Assembly (NCBI GenBank): GCA_029553475.1
Contig: JAKPKV010000028.1
Span: forward strand, 1 to 64,000
Reading direction: 5' to 3'
DNA from: Armatimonadota bacterium
Lineage (GTDB): Bacteria > Armatimonadota > Hebobacteria > CAIYQO01
Length of the DNA: 64,000 bases
The translations under genes were made by a program, and so were the position numbers. Shown piece by piece: positions 1 to 7,979 of this stretch (positions are counted from its first letter, which is position 1; the number at the start of each line of letters is the position of its first letter). The notes beneath the pieces are model-generated. The model ran no database searches and had not been told where the DNA came from. It worked only from the letters and a program-made list of their open reading frames with translations.

Positions 1-947
1 GCATCAAGTCCGAGCTGGTGCCGGTGCTGCCCACCGCCATCGGCGCCACCGCCGTCACCCCGCTGGAGATCTGCAACGGGTACGGCGTGCTGGCCAATCA
101 CGGCGTGCATCATCCGCCGGTGGGCATCATGAAGATCACCACGCCGGACGGATACGACGTGCTGTACGAATACCGGCCGCGGGGCAGGCGGATCCTCCCG
201 GCGAAGATCGCCGACACCATGAAAGCGGTGATGCGCGGGGTCATCGAGCGCGGCACGGCCACGCGGGCGCGCTGCCCCTTCCCCGCGTCCGGCAAGACGG
301 GCACGACCAACTCCTTCCGCGACGCCTGGTTCATCGGCTACACCGATGACCTGGTGGCCGCGGTGTGGGTGGGCAACCGGCATAACCAGCCGATGAACCG
401 CACGTTCGGCGGCACGGTGCCGGCGCCGGTCTGGAAGGAGTTCATGCTGGTGGCGCATCCGATCATGGCCGCCGAGCACAAGGATCGCGCGGACGCGCTG
501 GCGCGGCTGAACAACCTGCCGGAGTTGACGGCCGTCCCGTTGAATATCACGCCCTCACCGTACATCGTGAAGACGACCGGCGCGCGCGCGGAGCACGCGG
601 AACCGGCGCCGACGCCCGCGCCCGATAGCGGCGACCGCCTCAGCGTGACGATCTGCCAGGACAGCGGCGACCGCGCCACGCCGTGGTGCCCGGACACCGC
701 GGTGCGCACCTACGTGAAAGGGCGCGCCCCCTACCCGCCCTCGGCGACCTGCGTGATGCACACCAGCCCCGCGGACGTGCCGAACGCAGAGATGCGTGAA
801 CCCGGCGCGCAGGACCGGCGCGGGGGCGTGTTGATCAGCGTGTGCGTGGAGACGGGCAAGATCGCCACCGACAAATGCCCGATCGTGCGACTGAGGCGCT
901 TCACCAGCAACGCGCCCACGGAGACCTGCCCGATGCATGGTGATTGA
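1..947 (+). CDS. Penicillin-binding protein 1A-type transpeptidase, C-terminal part (5' end outside window)
   Basis: The frame is open from the first bases, so only the C-terminal part is visible. It is the transpeptidase half of a class A penicillin-binding protein, which cross-links peptidoglycan in the periplasm. The KTG box (SGKTGTTNSFRDAWFIGY) lies near 288-340, and the preceding stretch (AIGATAVTPLEICNGYGVLANHG) is typical of PBP1A. After the catalytic domain comes a Pro/Thr-rich linker and two tandem cysteine motifs of the form C-x10-CP followed by a CxMH ending, near 650-770 and 840-940. The family assignment is secure; the glycosyltransferase half is assumed to lie upstream. Confidence 0.9.
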   Translation, partial: IKSELVPVLPTAIGATAVTPLEICNGYGVLANHGVHHPPVGIMKITTPDGYDVLYEYRPRGRRILPAKIADTMKAVMRGVIERGTATRARCPFPASGKTGTTNSFRDAWFIGYTDDLVAAVWVGNRHNQPMNRTFGGTVPAPVWKEFMLVAHPIMAAEHKDRADALARLNNLPELTAVPLNITPSPYIVKTTGARAEHAEPAPTPAPDSGDRLSVTICQDSGDRATPWCPDTAVRTYVKGRAPYPPSATCVMHTSPADVPNAEMREPGAQDRRGGVLISVCVETGKIATDKCPIVRLRRFTSNAPTETCPMHGD

Positions 948-951
948 GGGG

Positions 952-1143
952 TCACTCGCTGATGTCGCGCACGGCTGACTTGGCGAGGTTGCCCACGACA
1001 TCCAGCGCTAGGTGCGTCATCTCCACCACCTGCGTCCGCCAGCGCGGACGGGTGACGAACAGGTAGGTCAGGCCCGCGGCGGCGATACCGACGACGGCCG
1101 CGACCACCACGGCTTGTGTTGAGATTCGACGCTCCCCACGCAT
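952..1143 (-). CDS. Small single-pass membrane protein, unknown function
   Basis: A 63-residue protein with one N-terminal hydrophobic segment (residues about 10-30, AVVVAAVVGIAAAGLTYLFV) and a short charged tail. The ATG at 1141-1143 is preceded on the minus strand by a GAGGAG sequence with good spacing, which supports it as a real gene. It converges on the penicillin-binding protein gene with only four bases between stops. No family was recognised; the shape is that of small YtxH-like membrane proteins, but that is only resemblance. Confidence 0.6.
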   Translation of the reverse strand: MRGERRISTQAVVVAAVVGIAAAGLTYLFVTRPRWRTQVVEMTHLALDVVGNLAKSAVRDISE

Positions 1144-1271
1144 GCGCAGACTCCTCGGCGGATGATATCTTAACTAAGTCTGTGCTCCAGACGCCGCCGT
1201 GTCAAGAGGCTTTCCCGCCCGTCTGGCGAAGAGCTGTTGTCGGCATGCGCGCCCGGTCGTATACTGGAGCC

Positions 1272-1508
1272 ATGATGACGTGGCGCGATGGGATGGAGCT
1301 GGCCGGCGCGGGACTGATCCTGCTGGCCTACTGGGCCAATGCCAGCGGCCGGTGGTCGCGCGAGTCAGCCCGGTATCTCTGGGTCAATCTCGCCGGCGCC
1401 GTGCTGCTGGGCATCATGGCCGCCTGGCGAGGCGCGCCCGGTTTCGTGGTGCTGGAGGTCTTCTGGATCGCCATCAGCGTCGCCGGCCTGCTGCGGCGCA
1501 GTCACTAG
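1272..1508 (+). CDS. Small membrane protein of the CBU_0592-like type
   Basis: A 78-residue protein predicted to cross the membrane three times. It has the pattern of the CBU_0592-like family: a first helix ending in LAYWANASGR, then LWVNLAGAVLLGIMAAWRG, then VVLEVFWIAISVAGLLRR. The role of this family is not known. The start is taken at the ATG of 1272 (a second ATG follows at once); longer upstream reading would add an unconserved, Arg/Cys-rich stretch. It is the last GC-rich gene before the AT-rich island. Confidence 0.6.
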   Translation: MMTWRDGMELAGAGLILLAYWANASGRWSRESARYLWVNLAGAVLLGIMAAWRGAPGFVVLEVFWIAISVAGLLRRSH

Positions 1509-1926
1509 TTCGGACATACTAGCAAGTAATCACAACTGAATAACATTTGTTCCCGTAACTCTACATTTGCGAATAGATACTTCCAAAAATGACAATAATA
1601 AGCTATACTGGTAGTGTTCGTACTGATAAGGTAACACAATATAGCAGACTTCACACTCTAGAACTTAATAATTTATTTCGCCTATTGAGTTTTACCTGCT
1701 TTCCTTGGTATTATTTGCAGATAGCAATAAAATACGTTTGTTTGCCAGTCCAGGAATAAGGCTGCTTAATGGGCAGCATTCGTTTTGGGTTGCACGACAA
1801 CCATTGTCGGTTGTAAGTAGTTCCAGTAAGCGCCGATCGATATTGCTTGTAGGAGGATTCACCTTGCACGCGTTACTTCAACAGCCGTCACTTGAAACGG
1901 CATTCTGCTCGTTTGGAGACTCTGCG
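1509..1926. other. AT-rich non-coding stretch upstream of pyrE
   Basis: About 400 bases with clearly lower GC than both flanks and no convincing gene. A TATACT box at 1604-1609 with a poor -35 (TTCCAA, 1581-1586) is a weak promoter candidate on the plus strand. At 1851-1856 an AGGAGG stands seven bases before a TTG (1864) that is in frame with pyrE, so part of this stretch may be translated as a 21-residue N-terminal extension. The composition break begins directly after the upstream gene. Confidence 0.6.
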
Positions 1927-2475
1927 ATGTCTACGATACGTGCTAGGCTTATTGAGTTATTGAAAGAGCATGCTCTCTGCCGAGGTCACTTCATCTTAGC
2001 TTCTGGACAAGAGAGCACATATCTCATAGATGGCCGCATGGTAACACTTCACCCGGAGGGTGCTTTACTCGTTGGGCGATTAATGTTTGAGGAACTACGC
2101 CTTTTAAACGTTGACGCAGTTGGCGGTCTTACCCTTGGTGCGGATCCCATTGCCACTTCTATTGCACTCGTAAGCTACCTTGAAGGTCATCCTATACCTG
2201 CTTTCATTGTGCGCAAAGAGGCAAAGTCACATGGTCGCAGGAAACTTGTTGAAGGTCCGCTCCCTGATGGTGCAAATCGCGTGGCTATTGTAGAGGATAC
2301 TATCACTACTGGCCAATCGGTGTTTAAAGCTATTCACGCCGTCGAAGACATGGGCTGTAAAGTCATCGCCGTTCTCGCCTTGGTTGATCGCTTGCAAGGT
2401 GGTCGCGAAACGCTTGAAGGTGCAGGATACCCCTTCCTTCCGTTGTTTACTATTCGCGACTTTGGAATAGAATAA
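1927..2475 (+). CDS. pyrE: Orotate phosphoribosyltransferase
   Basis: A 182-residue protein that joins orotate to PRPP to make OMP in pyrimidine synthesis. The PRPP-binding motif VAIVEDTITTGQS (family form VVxVEDxxTTGxS) is intact; the N-terminal part has GHFILASGQES and the middle VRKEAKSHGRRKLVEG, the family's mobile-loop region. The ATG at 1927 matches the usual family start and has GGAG eight bases upstream; a TTG at 1864 with a perfect AGGAGG would give a 203-residue form. Codon use is AT-rich (many TTA, ATT, CTT), unlike every neighbour, and no other pyrimidine gene is nearby, which suggests acquisition by transfer. Confidence 0.9.
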   Translation: MSTIRARLIELLKEHALCRGHFILASGQESTYLIDGRMVTLHPEGALLVGRLMFEELRLLNVDAVGGLTLGADPIATSIALVSYLEGHPIPAFIVRKEAKSHGRRKLVEGPLPDGANRVAIVEDTITTGQSVFKAIHAVEDMGCKVIAVLALVDRLQGGRETLEGAGYPFLPLFTIRDFGIE

Positions 2476-2519
2476 CGCATGAACCTGCTGATGCGATATA
2501 TACGTTCCGAGAGTTACCT

Positions 2520-2915
2520 ATGTTGATCACCTACGATGGCGGGATGCGCTTCACCGTGCAGGCGGGCGCGCACACCATCGTCATTGACCAGCCGGTACGC
2601 GGCGGCGGGGAGGACGCGGGACCATCGCCGACGGAGCTGCTGGCCGCGTCGGCGGGGTCGTGCGTCGGCACGTTCATCCTGTACTATCTGCGCAAGCGCG
2701 ATCTCGACGGGACGGGGCTGCGCATCGAGGTGAACTACACCTACGCCGAACACCCCCGGCGCATGGACCGCATCGAGACCCGCGTGTTCCTGCCGCCGCA
2801 GATCGACGATGAACACCTGCCCGGCCTCAGCAAATTCGCGCAGGAGTGCACCGTGCATAACACGCTGCACGGGATGCCGGAGGTACCGATAGCCTTCGTG
2901 CGGGATGAGCCGTAA
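2520..2915 (+). CDS. OsmC/Ohr family protein
   Basis: A 131-residue protein of the OsmC/Ohr fold, thiol peroxidases that reduce organic hydroperoxides in the cytoplasm. The segment GPSPTELLAASAGSCVGTF carries the first cysteine (C48) and QECTVHNTL the second (C110), the expected redox pair. The length is typical of the YhfA/OsmC-like subgroup rather than true Ohr. It lies 44 bases after pyrE but returns to high-GC codon use, so it is outside the AT-rich island. Substrate is not deducible. Confidence 0.85.
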   Translation: MLITYDGGMRFTVQAGAHTIVIDQPVRGGGEDAGPSPTELLAASAGSCVGTFILYYLRKRDLDGTGLRIEVNYTYAEHPRRMDRIETRVFLPPQIDDEHLPGLSKFAQECTVHNTLHGMPEVPIAFVRDEP

Positions 2916-3115
2916 GTCGCTGGCAGCCCGGAATAACGTTTTTCATCCGGGCGGGCGATCCCGATGCCATCGGGACGACGCCGGGAGGAAATATGGTCTG
3001 TCGTGTTCGATAGTGAGACTATCTCGTGCACACGACGGATATGACTTACTCCCGGAGTCGGCTCGCGAGGACGCTCGCCCGCCCATATCGAGATCGCCCG
3101 CCCGGATGCTGATGA

Positions 3116-4291
3116 TTATTGCACCAGGGGCACGTCCACTTCCGCGCCTGTGCGCTCGGCGGAGAGGTAGGCGGCGTAGATGACGGCGGTGGTATCCAGC
3201 GCGAGGGCGAGGTCGGATTGCGCCTGGCGACCGTCGGCGGCACAGGTGAGAAAGTCCTGGATTTCCTCCTGGTAGCCCATGGTCCAGTGTTCATCGGGGG
3301 CGGCGGCGTTCCAGCCGGCATGCGTGGAGAGTTTTTCCATCAGGTAGAGGTCATCGAAGCGGGGATCGCCGGGGTTATACAGGTCCAGCAGATTCGTCGG
3401 ACTCAAGCGGCAGCGCGCGCGGTGATTGTTGGCGAAGACTTCCACGTAGTCGTAGATGCCGCCCAGCGTCACCTCGCCGGTGACCACGTCGCCGACAGTA
3501 CCGTCGGCGAAGATGACGTGCATCCAGCCGGTATCCTCGACATCGGTATAGTCGGTGCGGAGGTAGCCCCGATCCTGGTAGCCGGGCAGGCGGGTGAGCG
3601 CGTGGGTGCGCGCGGACACGGCGACGGGACGGATGGGGTGGCCATCACGGGCGATGCCTTCACGGCGCTTCAGGTACAGCAGCGCGCCCAGCGGGTGGCA
3701 GCCTTTCCCGATGAGCGAGCCGCCGCCGGCGTGCCGCCAGATGCCGTAGACCGGCGCGTGCGAGCCGTTGTGCGATTCCTCGCCCAACATGCGCAGGATT
3801 TGCGCGCCGGTGCGTTCCACCAGCTCGCGCTCGCGCTGGACCGCCGGCGCGTAGACGAAGTTCTCCGCGTAGCCGAAGGTGGCGCCGGACGCCGCGACGA
3901 GGGCGGCGATATCCCGCAGCGCCTCCAGCACCGCTTCCAACATCGGGGCTTTCGGCGCGCGGTCGCCGCGGAAGGCATCATCGCGGCCGAAATAGCCGGT
4001 GAGGGGCTTTTCCACGATGAGGTGTTTGCCCGCGCGCGCGGCGAGGCGGATGCCCTCCAGGTGGCAGGCGGGAGGCGTGCAGATATCTACCACGTCCACG
4101 TGGTCGAGCATCGCCTCCAGCGAGGCGTAGACGGGGATGCCGCGCGCGGCGCCGAAGGTCTGACGGCTCTCGGCGCGCAGGGACGTGACGCCGGCGATCT
4201 CCACCGCCACGCCGTACACCCGGCGCAGGCAGACGACGTGATAACCCGCCGCCATCCCCGCCCCGACAATGCCGACCCGCAACACACCCAT
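3116..4291 (-). CDS. Gfo/Idh/MocA family oxidoreductase
   Basis: A 391-residue NAD(P)-dependent oxidoreductase. The N-terminal Rossmann fold opens with LRVGIVGAGMAAGYHV; VDICTPPACHLEG and GKHLIVEKPLTGYF are the family's nucleotide-binding and catalytic EKP motifs. The second half is the alpha/beta substrate domain. Such enzymes act on sugars, inositols or related compounds; substrate cannot be read here. The start at 4291 is chosen because GGGAGG lies eight bases upstream; an ATG six codons earlier overlaps that site. It is 22% longer than short members because of an insertion after EKPLTGYF. Confidence 0.85.
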   Translation of the reverse strand: MGVLRVGIVGAGMAAGYHVVCLRRVYGVAVEIAGVTSLRAESRQTFGAARGIPVYASLEAMLDHVDVVDICTPPACHLEGIRLAARAGKHLIVEKPLTGYFGRDDAFRGDRAPKAPMLEAVLEALRDIAALVAASGATFGYAENFVYAPAVQRERELVERTGAQILRMLGEESHNGSHAPVYGIWRHAGGGSLIGKGCHPLGALLYLKRREGIARDGHPIRPVAVSARTHALTRLPGYQDRGYLRTDYTDVEDTGWMHVIFADGTVGDVVTGEVTLGGIYDYVEVFANNHRARCRLSPTNLLDLYNPGDPRFDDLYLMEKLSTHAGWNAAAPDEHWTMGYQEEIQDFLTCAADGRQAQSDLALALDTTAVIYAAYLSAERTGAEVDVPLVQ

Positions 4292-4397
4292 GCCCCGTTC
4301 CTCCCCCACAGTCGAGGCTTACGGTAGCACAGCCGGCGGCGACGGTCAATCACCGGGCGGGGATGGCGAGGTGCGCGTCCCGCGACGGCATGGGCGG

Positions 4398-4574
4398 TCA
4401 GACCTGCGCCTTCTCCCACTCATCCTTGCTGACGAACTTGGTCAACGTGCGCCCATCCGCCGTTTTCCCACGAAACGCGTAGCGCTCGCGCCCGCCCTCG
4501 CCATACACCACTTTCTCGGTTACGTCGGCTTCCACTTTCTGTCGGGTCTTCACATCGTAAAACGTCGTTTTCAT
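4398..4574 (-). CDS. 58-residue conserved-looking small protein, unknown function
   Basis: A small soluble protein, MKTTFYDVKTRQKVEADV at the start and LTKFVSKDEWEKAQV at the end, rich in charged residues with a beta-strand-like alternation. AGGAGG stands nine bases before the ATG at 4574, which is the main reason to accept it; the longer open frame upstream reads as low-complexity sequence. I do not recognise a named family. It is a lone gene between the oxidoreductase and the repeat-rich spacer. Confidence 0.55.
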   Translation of the reverse strand: MKTTFYDVKTRQKVEADVTEKVVYGEGGRERYAFRGKTADGRTLTKFVSKDEWEKAQV

Positions 4575-4835
4575 GCCTTCGCGCCTCCTCGTCTCTTCGT
4601 CTGCGCCTGCCGACTCTCTCAGGCGGCTCCATTCTACCGTGTGTGTGCCGTTGAGCGTGTCGGACTGCACACACGCTCGCGACATTTGTTCGGCCATTCC
4701 TGCGTCCGCCCCTCTTTTCGTCGCCCGCCCAGGCGCGCGGGGAGTGGGCGCTGGAACCACTCCATCGCTGATTACTGATTACTTGTAGCGGGTCATCACG
4801 TTGTCCCGCGTTCTTCGTATCAACTCAAGCGTCGT

Positions 4836-4970
4836 GTAGGGCATGTCCCGCCGTGGCATTCCCGTAGCGGTGCGCGGTGGAGTCCGCGACCAAACGCTAT
4901 CGTCCAGTGCACTCCAGTGCAGCGTGCCAATTCGCGACGGTCGGGAATGCCACGGCGGGACATGCCCTAC
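4836..4970. repeat. 135-bp element with perfect 28-bp inverted ends
   Basis: The left arm (4836-4863, beginning GTAGGGCATGTCCCGCC) is the exact reverse complement of the right arm (4943-4970, ending GCGGGACATGCCCTAC). About 79 bases of unrelated sequence lie between, with a small internal repeat (CCAGTGCACTCCAGTGCA). No protein is encoded. It looks like a miniature non-autonomous element or an intergenic hairpin; only one copy is in this window. Confidence 0.85.
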
Positions 4971-4998
4971 AAGCGCTGATACCGCTGTACCGTGTTCT

Positions 4999-5113
4999 GT
5001 AGTCCGCGCCCTCCGCGGCGCCTGTGACCAACATGCGACACCGTGTCCGACAACACCGGCATCGGGCATGGTGTAGAAATGCGTCACCACGCGCCGCGGA
5101 GGGCGCGAACTAC
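4999..5113. repeat. 115-bp palindromic repeat, copy 1 of 3
   Basis: Arms start with GTAGTCCGCGCCCTCCGCGG and end with the near-complement CCGCGGAGGGCGCGAACTAC (one mismatch). The centre is conserved between copies as well, including TGTCCGACAACACCGGCATC. Matches 29145-29259 base for base apart from scattered changes, and 53826-53970 apart from an inserted stretch. An upstream CTGTACCGTG (4985-4994) is shared with copy 2. Confidence 0.85.
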
Positions 5114-5137
5114 CGGTAGTACAGCGCGGCACGGCGC

Positions 5138-6379
5138 TCACGCGCCGCGCGTCTCCGGCACATGCCGGATATACGGCTGGCGCGCGAGGAGCAGCCAGGC
5201 TCCGCCACAGACCACGCCGGCGAAGAGGTGCACTAGTCCCAGCGGCAGGATGAGCGACCGCCACCCGGCGGACATCAGCATCATGCCCAGGCTGCCGACC
5301 ATGGACATGAGGAAGTTGATGAGCGACGACACGGCGCCCGCGGCCGTTCGATGCTGTTCCAGCATGAGATGCGTCGAGGGCGGGCGGATGACGCCCATCG
5401 CCAGTGTGGCGGGCATGATGCAGAGCGCCAGCGCCAGCGGTTTGAGGTGACCCAGGCCCATGATGCCTACGCCGCTGATGCCAAGCATGGCGATACAGGC
5501 GGTGATGATGTCGCGGCGCGACCAGGCGCGCGTCAGGCGCAGGTAGATGAAGGGCGCCAGCACCGCGCAGGCGGCGTTCGCCATGAAGAACGCGCTGAAG
5601 ACGAGTTCGCTCTGCTTGAATTCAGTGATGTAGATATAGGACGAGCTCGCCAGGTACGCATACAGCGGAAGAATCGCGAGCGAAAAGGTGACCAGCAGCA
5701 GGGTGAAGCCGCGGTTTTTCACCACCGTGCCCAGTTGTCCCCAGGTTTGCACGAGTGTCCCGGTGAACGGTTCCGTCACCGTTTCGCGGAGCCGCAGACT
5801 CCAGAGCAATGCCACGAGGCCAAAACCGCCCAGCGTCCAGAAGATGCCGTGCCAGGTGGTCACGCGCAGCAGCAGCGCGCCGATGCCGGGGGCGATGATC
5901 GGCGCCAGCATGACCATGGATTGAATCAGCACGAGTCCGCGCTCGCGCTTCGGCCCCTGGAACAGGTCTTTCACCAGCGCCACCGCGATGGCGGGCGAGG
6001 CGCCGCCGGCGAGCGCCTGCAGCACGCGGCCGATAATCAACTGGGTGATGTTCGTCGCGCAGGCGCAGGCGATGCAGGCGGCGACATACCCGGTCAGCCC
6101 GATGAGGAGGATGGGTTTGCGGCCATATTTATCGCTCAATGGCCCCCAGAGCAGCGTGCCGATGCTGTAGAAGACGAAAAAGAGCACCAGCGTCAGATTC
6201 GCCCGGGCCATCGGCACGCCCAAATTCGCCGCCATCGTCGGCAGCGCGGGGAGGTACATGTCGGTGGAGAGCGGGATGAAGGCCGAGAGCAGCGCCAGCA
6301 GGGCAAACAGGCCGAAATCGCGCAAACGCTGTGGGACCGGTGCTTCGGTGGCGGGCGGTGACTGGGACTGATCATGCAT
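5138..6379 (-). CDS. MFS drug exporter of the Bcr/CflA type
   Basis: A 413-residue membrane protein with twelve predicted helices. The segment STDMYLPALPTMAANLG in the first helix and the loop GPLSDKYGRKPILLIG between helices 2 and 3 are the signatures of Bcr/CflA proton-driven efflux pumps (bicyclomycin, chloramphenicol and similar compounds). The Arg of motif C-like region (ALAGGASPAIAVALVKDLF) is shifted but the pattern holds. It is transcribed alone, with the beta-helix gene 150 bases upstream on the same strand. The substrate is unknown. Confidence 0.85.
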   Translation of the reverse strand: MHDQSQSPPATEAPVPQRLRDFGLFALLALLSAFIPLSTDMYLPALPTMAANLGVPMARANLTLVLFFVFYSIGTLLWGPLSDKYGRKPILLIGLTGYVAACIACACATNITQLIIGRVLQALAGGASPAIAVALVKDLFQGPKRERGLVLIQSMVMLAPIIAPGIGALLLRVTTWHGIFWTLGGFGLVALLWSLRLRETVTEPFTGTLVQTWGQLGTVVKNRGFTLLLVTFSLAILPLYAYLASSSYIYITEFKQSELVFSAFFMANAACAVLAPFIYLRLTRAWSRRDIITACIAMLGISGVGIMGLGHLKPLALALCIMPATLAMGVIRPPSTHLMLEQHRTAAGAVSSLINFLMSMVGSLGMMLMSAGWRSLILPLGLVHLFAGVVCGGAWLLLARQPYIRHVPETRGA

Positions 6380-6530
6380 GGTACTTCACTTCGACGGCGG
6401 GACGGCGTTTCCTACAGCGATGCGCAGCGGGCACGGCGCGGCCATCATGGCCTGTGGGACGGACTCATCGCGCCATCATAACCATGCGCCATGCACGCCG
6501 CCACGCGCGGTGTCGTCAACGCTTGCCGCG

Positions 6531-7658
6531 TCATTGGTCCGCGCCGGCCGCCTCCTCGATCACCAGGTTCACCACTCCCGGTCCCACCGCGAAGGGCGTC
6601 TCCGCGGGATCGAACACGTTGCCGATGAAGCGCAGGTCATGCACGGCGCCGGCGAGGACGACCTGCGGGCCGCCGCCGTTGTTGCCGGTGACGATATTCT
6701 CCCGATACAGGCCGCGGTGCGGGGCCATGGGGAAGATTTCGTCGCGGACGCAGATGCCGGCGCCGGCGTTGTCGCGGACGCGGTTGCGCAGGAAAAGGTT
6801 GTCAGTATCCTTGTGGCCGATGGAGATGCCGCCGGCGCCGTTGTGCTCCAGCAGATTGTCCTCGTAGCGCGCGCCCTTCACCCGCCAGCAGACAAAGAGC
6901 CCCCAGCCGGCGTTGCGGCGGGAGATGCAGCGGCGAATGATGGGGCGCTTGGAGCCGGAGCCGGGATGCATGCCGCCGCCGAGGTTGTCTTCAAAGAGGC
7001 AGTCTTCCACCACCCACTCGTGGCTGTGCTGGAAGCTGAGGGCATCGCCGTGGAAGTGGCGCACGGTGACGCCGGCGACATGCGCGCCGTGGCCGAAGAG
7101 GCCGTAGACGGCGGCGCCGCGGCAGCCGTTCATGCGCGGATTGTTGGCGCCGTTGCCGTCAAGGGTGAGGTCGCGGATCTCCACGTCGCCGCTTTCTTCC
7201 ACCGACACCAGCGGATACACGGTGGCGGCGAAGGCGCCCTGCGCCACCATGAAGTCGGCGCTGAAGCGACGGTTGATGCGCGCGCGGTTGCCGTCCACTT
7301 CCACGACCGTGCCGACGGTGGCGAAGAAGCCGCCGAAGGCGTGGGATTCAACGGTCAGCCCCTGGCCGAGCCGCAGCGGGGGCAGGGGGTCGCAGCAAAT
7401 CCAGTCATCGTAGAAGTCGCCGTCCTCGTAGAGCGGCGCCTGCCAGCCGTCCGCCTTGCGCAGCACCGTCTCCGCGCCCGCGCCGACGAGGCGCGTGTGG
7501 CTCGGCAGGCGCACGGCATCCCACAGCGTATAGGTTCCCGGACCGATGGCGACCTCTCCCCCACCCCGCGCGCCGACGTAATCGAGCGCGGCCTGAATCG
7601 CCGCGTCGGTGGTGCCGCAAATGTCGGCATCGGGTGTGTGCCCGACGGTGATGCGCAT
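6531..7658 (-). CDS. Right-handed parallel beta-helix protein
   Basis: A 375-residue protein with the look of a pectate-lyase-like beta-helix: an N-terminal cap (AAIQAALDYVGARGGGEVAIGPGTY, as in polygalacturonase-type proteins) followed by repeating turns such as VEDCLFEDNLGGGMHPG, PIIRRCISRRNAGWGLFV and ARYEDNLLEHNGAGGISIG. No signal peptide is visible, which is unusual for a polysaccharide lyase, so a cytoplasmic or unusually exported enzyme or a binding protein are both possible. GGAGG precedes the start. The neighbouring nitrilase operon is separated by a repeat element. Confidence 0.75.
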   Translation of the reverse strand: MRITVGHTPDADICGTTDAAIQAALDYVGARGGGEVAIGPGTYTLWDAVRLPSHTRLVGAGAETVLRKADGWQAPLYEDGDFYDDWICCDPLPPLRLGQGLTVESHAFGGFFATVGTVVEVDGNRARINRRFSADFMVAQGAFAATVYPLVSVEESGDVEIRDLTLDGNGANNPRMNGCRGAAVYGLFGHGAHVAGVTVRHFHGDALSFQHSHEWVVEDCLFEDNLGGGMHPGSGSKRPIIRRCISRRNAGWGLFVCWRVKGARYEDNLLEHNGAGGISIGHKDTDNLFLRNRVRDNAGAGICVRDEIFPMAPHRGLYRENIVTGNNGGGPQVVLAGAVHDLRFIGNVFDPAETPFAVGPGVVNLVIEEAAGADQ

Positions 7659-7979
7659 GACGAGCCTCCCTCCGGAGTGATATGCGCTCTATTCGGCGTG
7701 GGCGGGGGAATGCCTGCCGGGGGGAGTGTGTGGGTGCCCGCAAAGCTTGTGCGCTTCCTTTCGACCGGCGCTCACCTCTCCCCCCGACCCCCTCCCCTAC
7801 CTGGGGAGGGGGAGTGCGTGGCCATGCGACGACGGGCTGGCGTTGCGAGCCGGTTCCCCCCTCCCCGCTCAGGGGAGGGGGCCGGGGGGAGAGGTGAGCG
7901 CCGCGGGGGGAAGCATCAGTGCTGTCTCACAGTTTTGTGTGCACCCGAGTGTGTGTTACGGAACAGAGTGCGCTGCCAT
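7659..7979. other. Intergenic spacer dominated by a GC-rich palindromic element
   Basis: These 321 bases between two minus-strand genes hold no gene. Nearly all of the stretch is the repeat element at 7732-7946; the remainder shows no clear terminator or promoter. Confidence 0.7.
7732..7946. repeat. GC-rich inverted-repeat element, copy A (215 bp)
   Basis: Ends are GGGTGCCCGCAAAGCTTGTG and the inverted form of GGGTGCACACAAAACTGTGA. Inside are strong pyrimidine and purine arms (CCTCTCCCCCCGACCCCCTC against GAGGGGGCCGGGGGGAGAGG). The same sequence recurs at 44032-44178 in the opposite orientation. Copy A is 68 bp longer because it has an extra stretch between the arms. Its frames read as Pro/Gly/Arg low-complexity peptide and should not be annotated as protein. 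Confidence 0.85.

Larger units (their letters stand above)
4575..5137. other. Repeat-bearing intergenic spacer
   Basis: No gene was found in these 563 bases. The spacer holds two adjacent palindromic elements: a 135-bp one with perfect 28-bp arms (4836-4970) and a copy of the 115-bp repeat (4999-5113). The rest shows nothing recognisable. Confidence 0.7.

Noticed and set aside
4836-5113. Possible CRISPR array from repeated palindromes
   Set aside because: The units differ, are not regularly spaced and have no spacers of even length; no cas genes are present.
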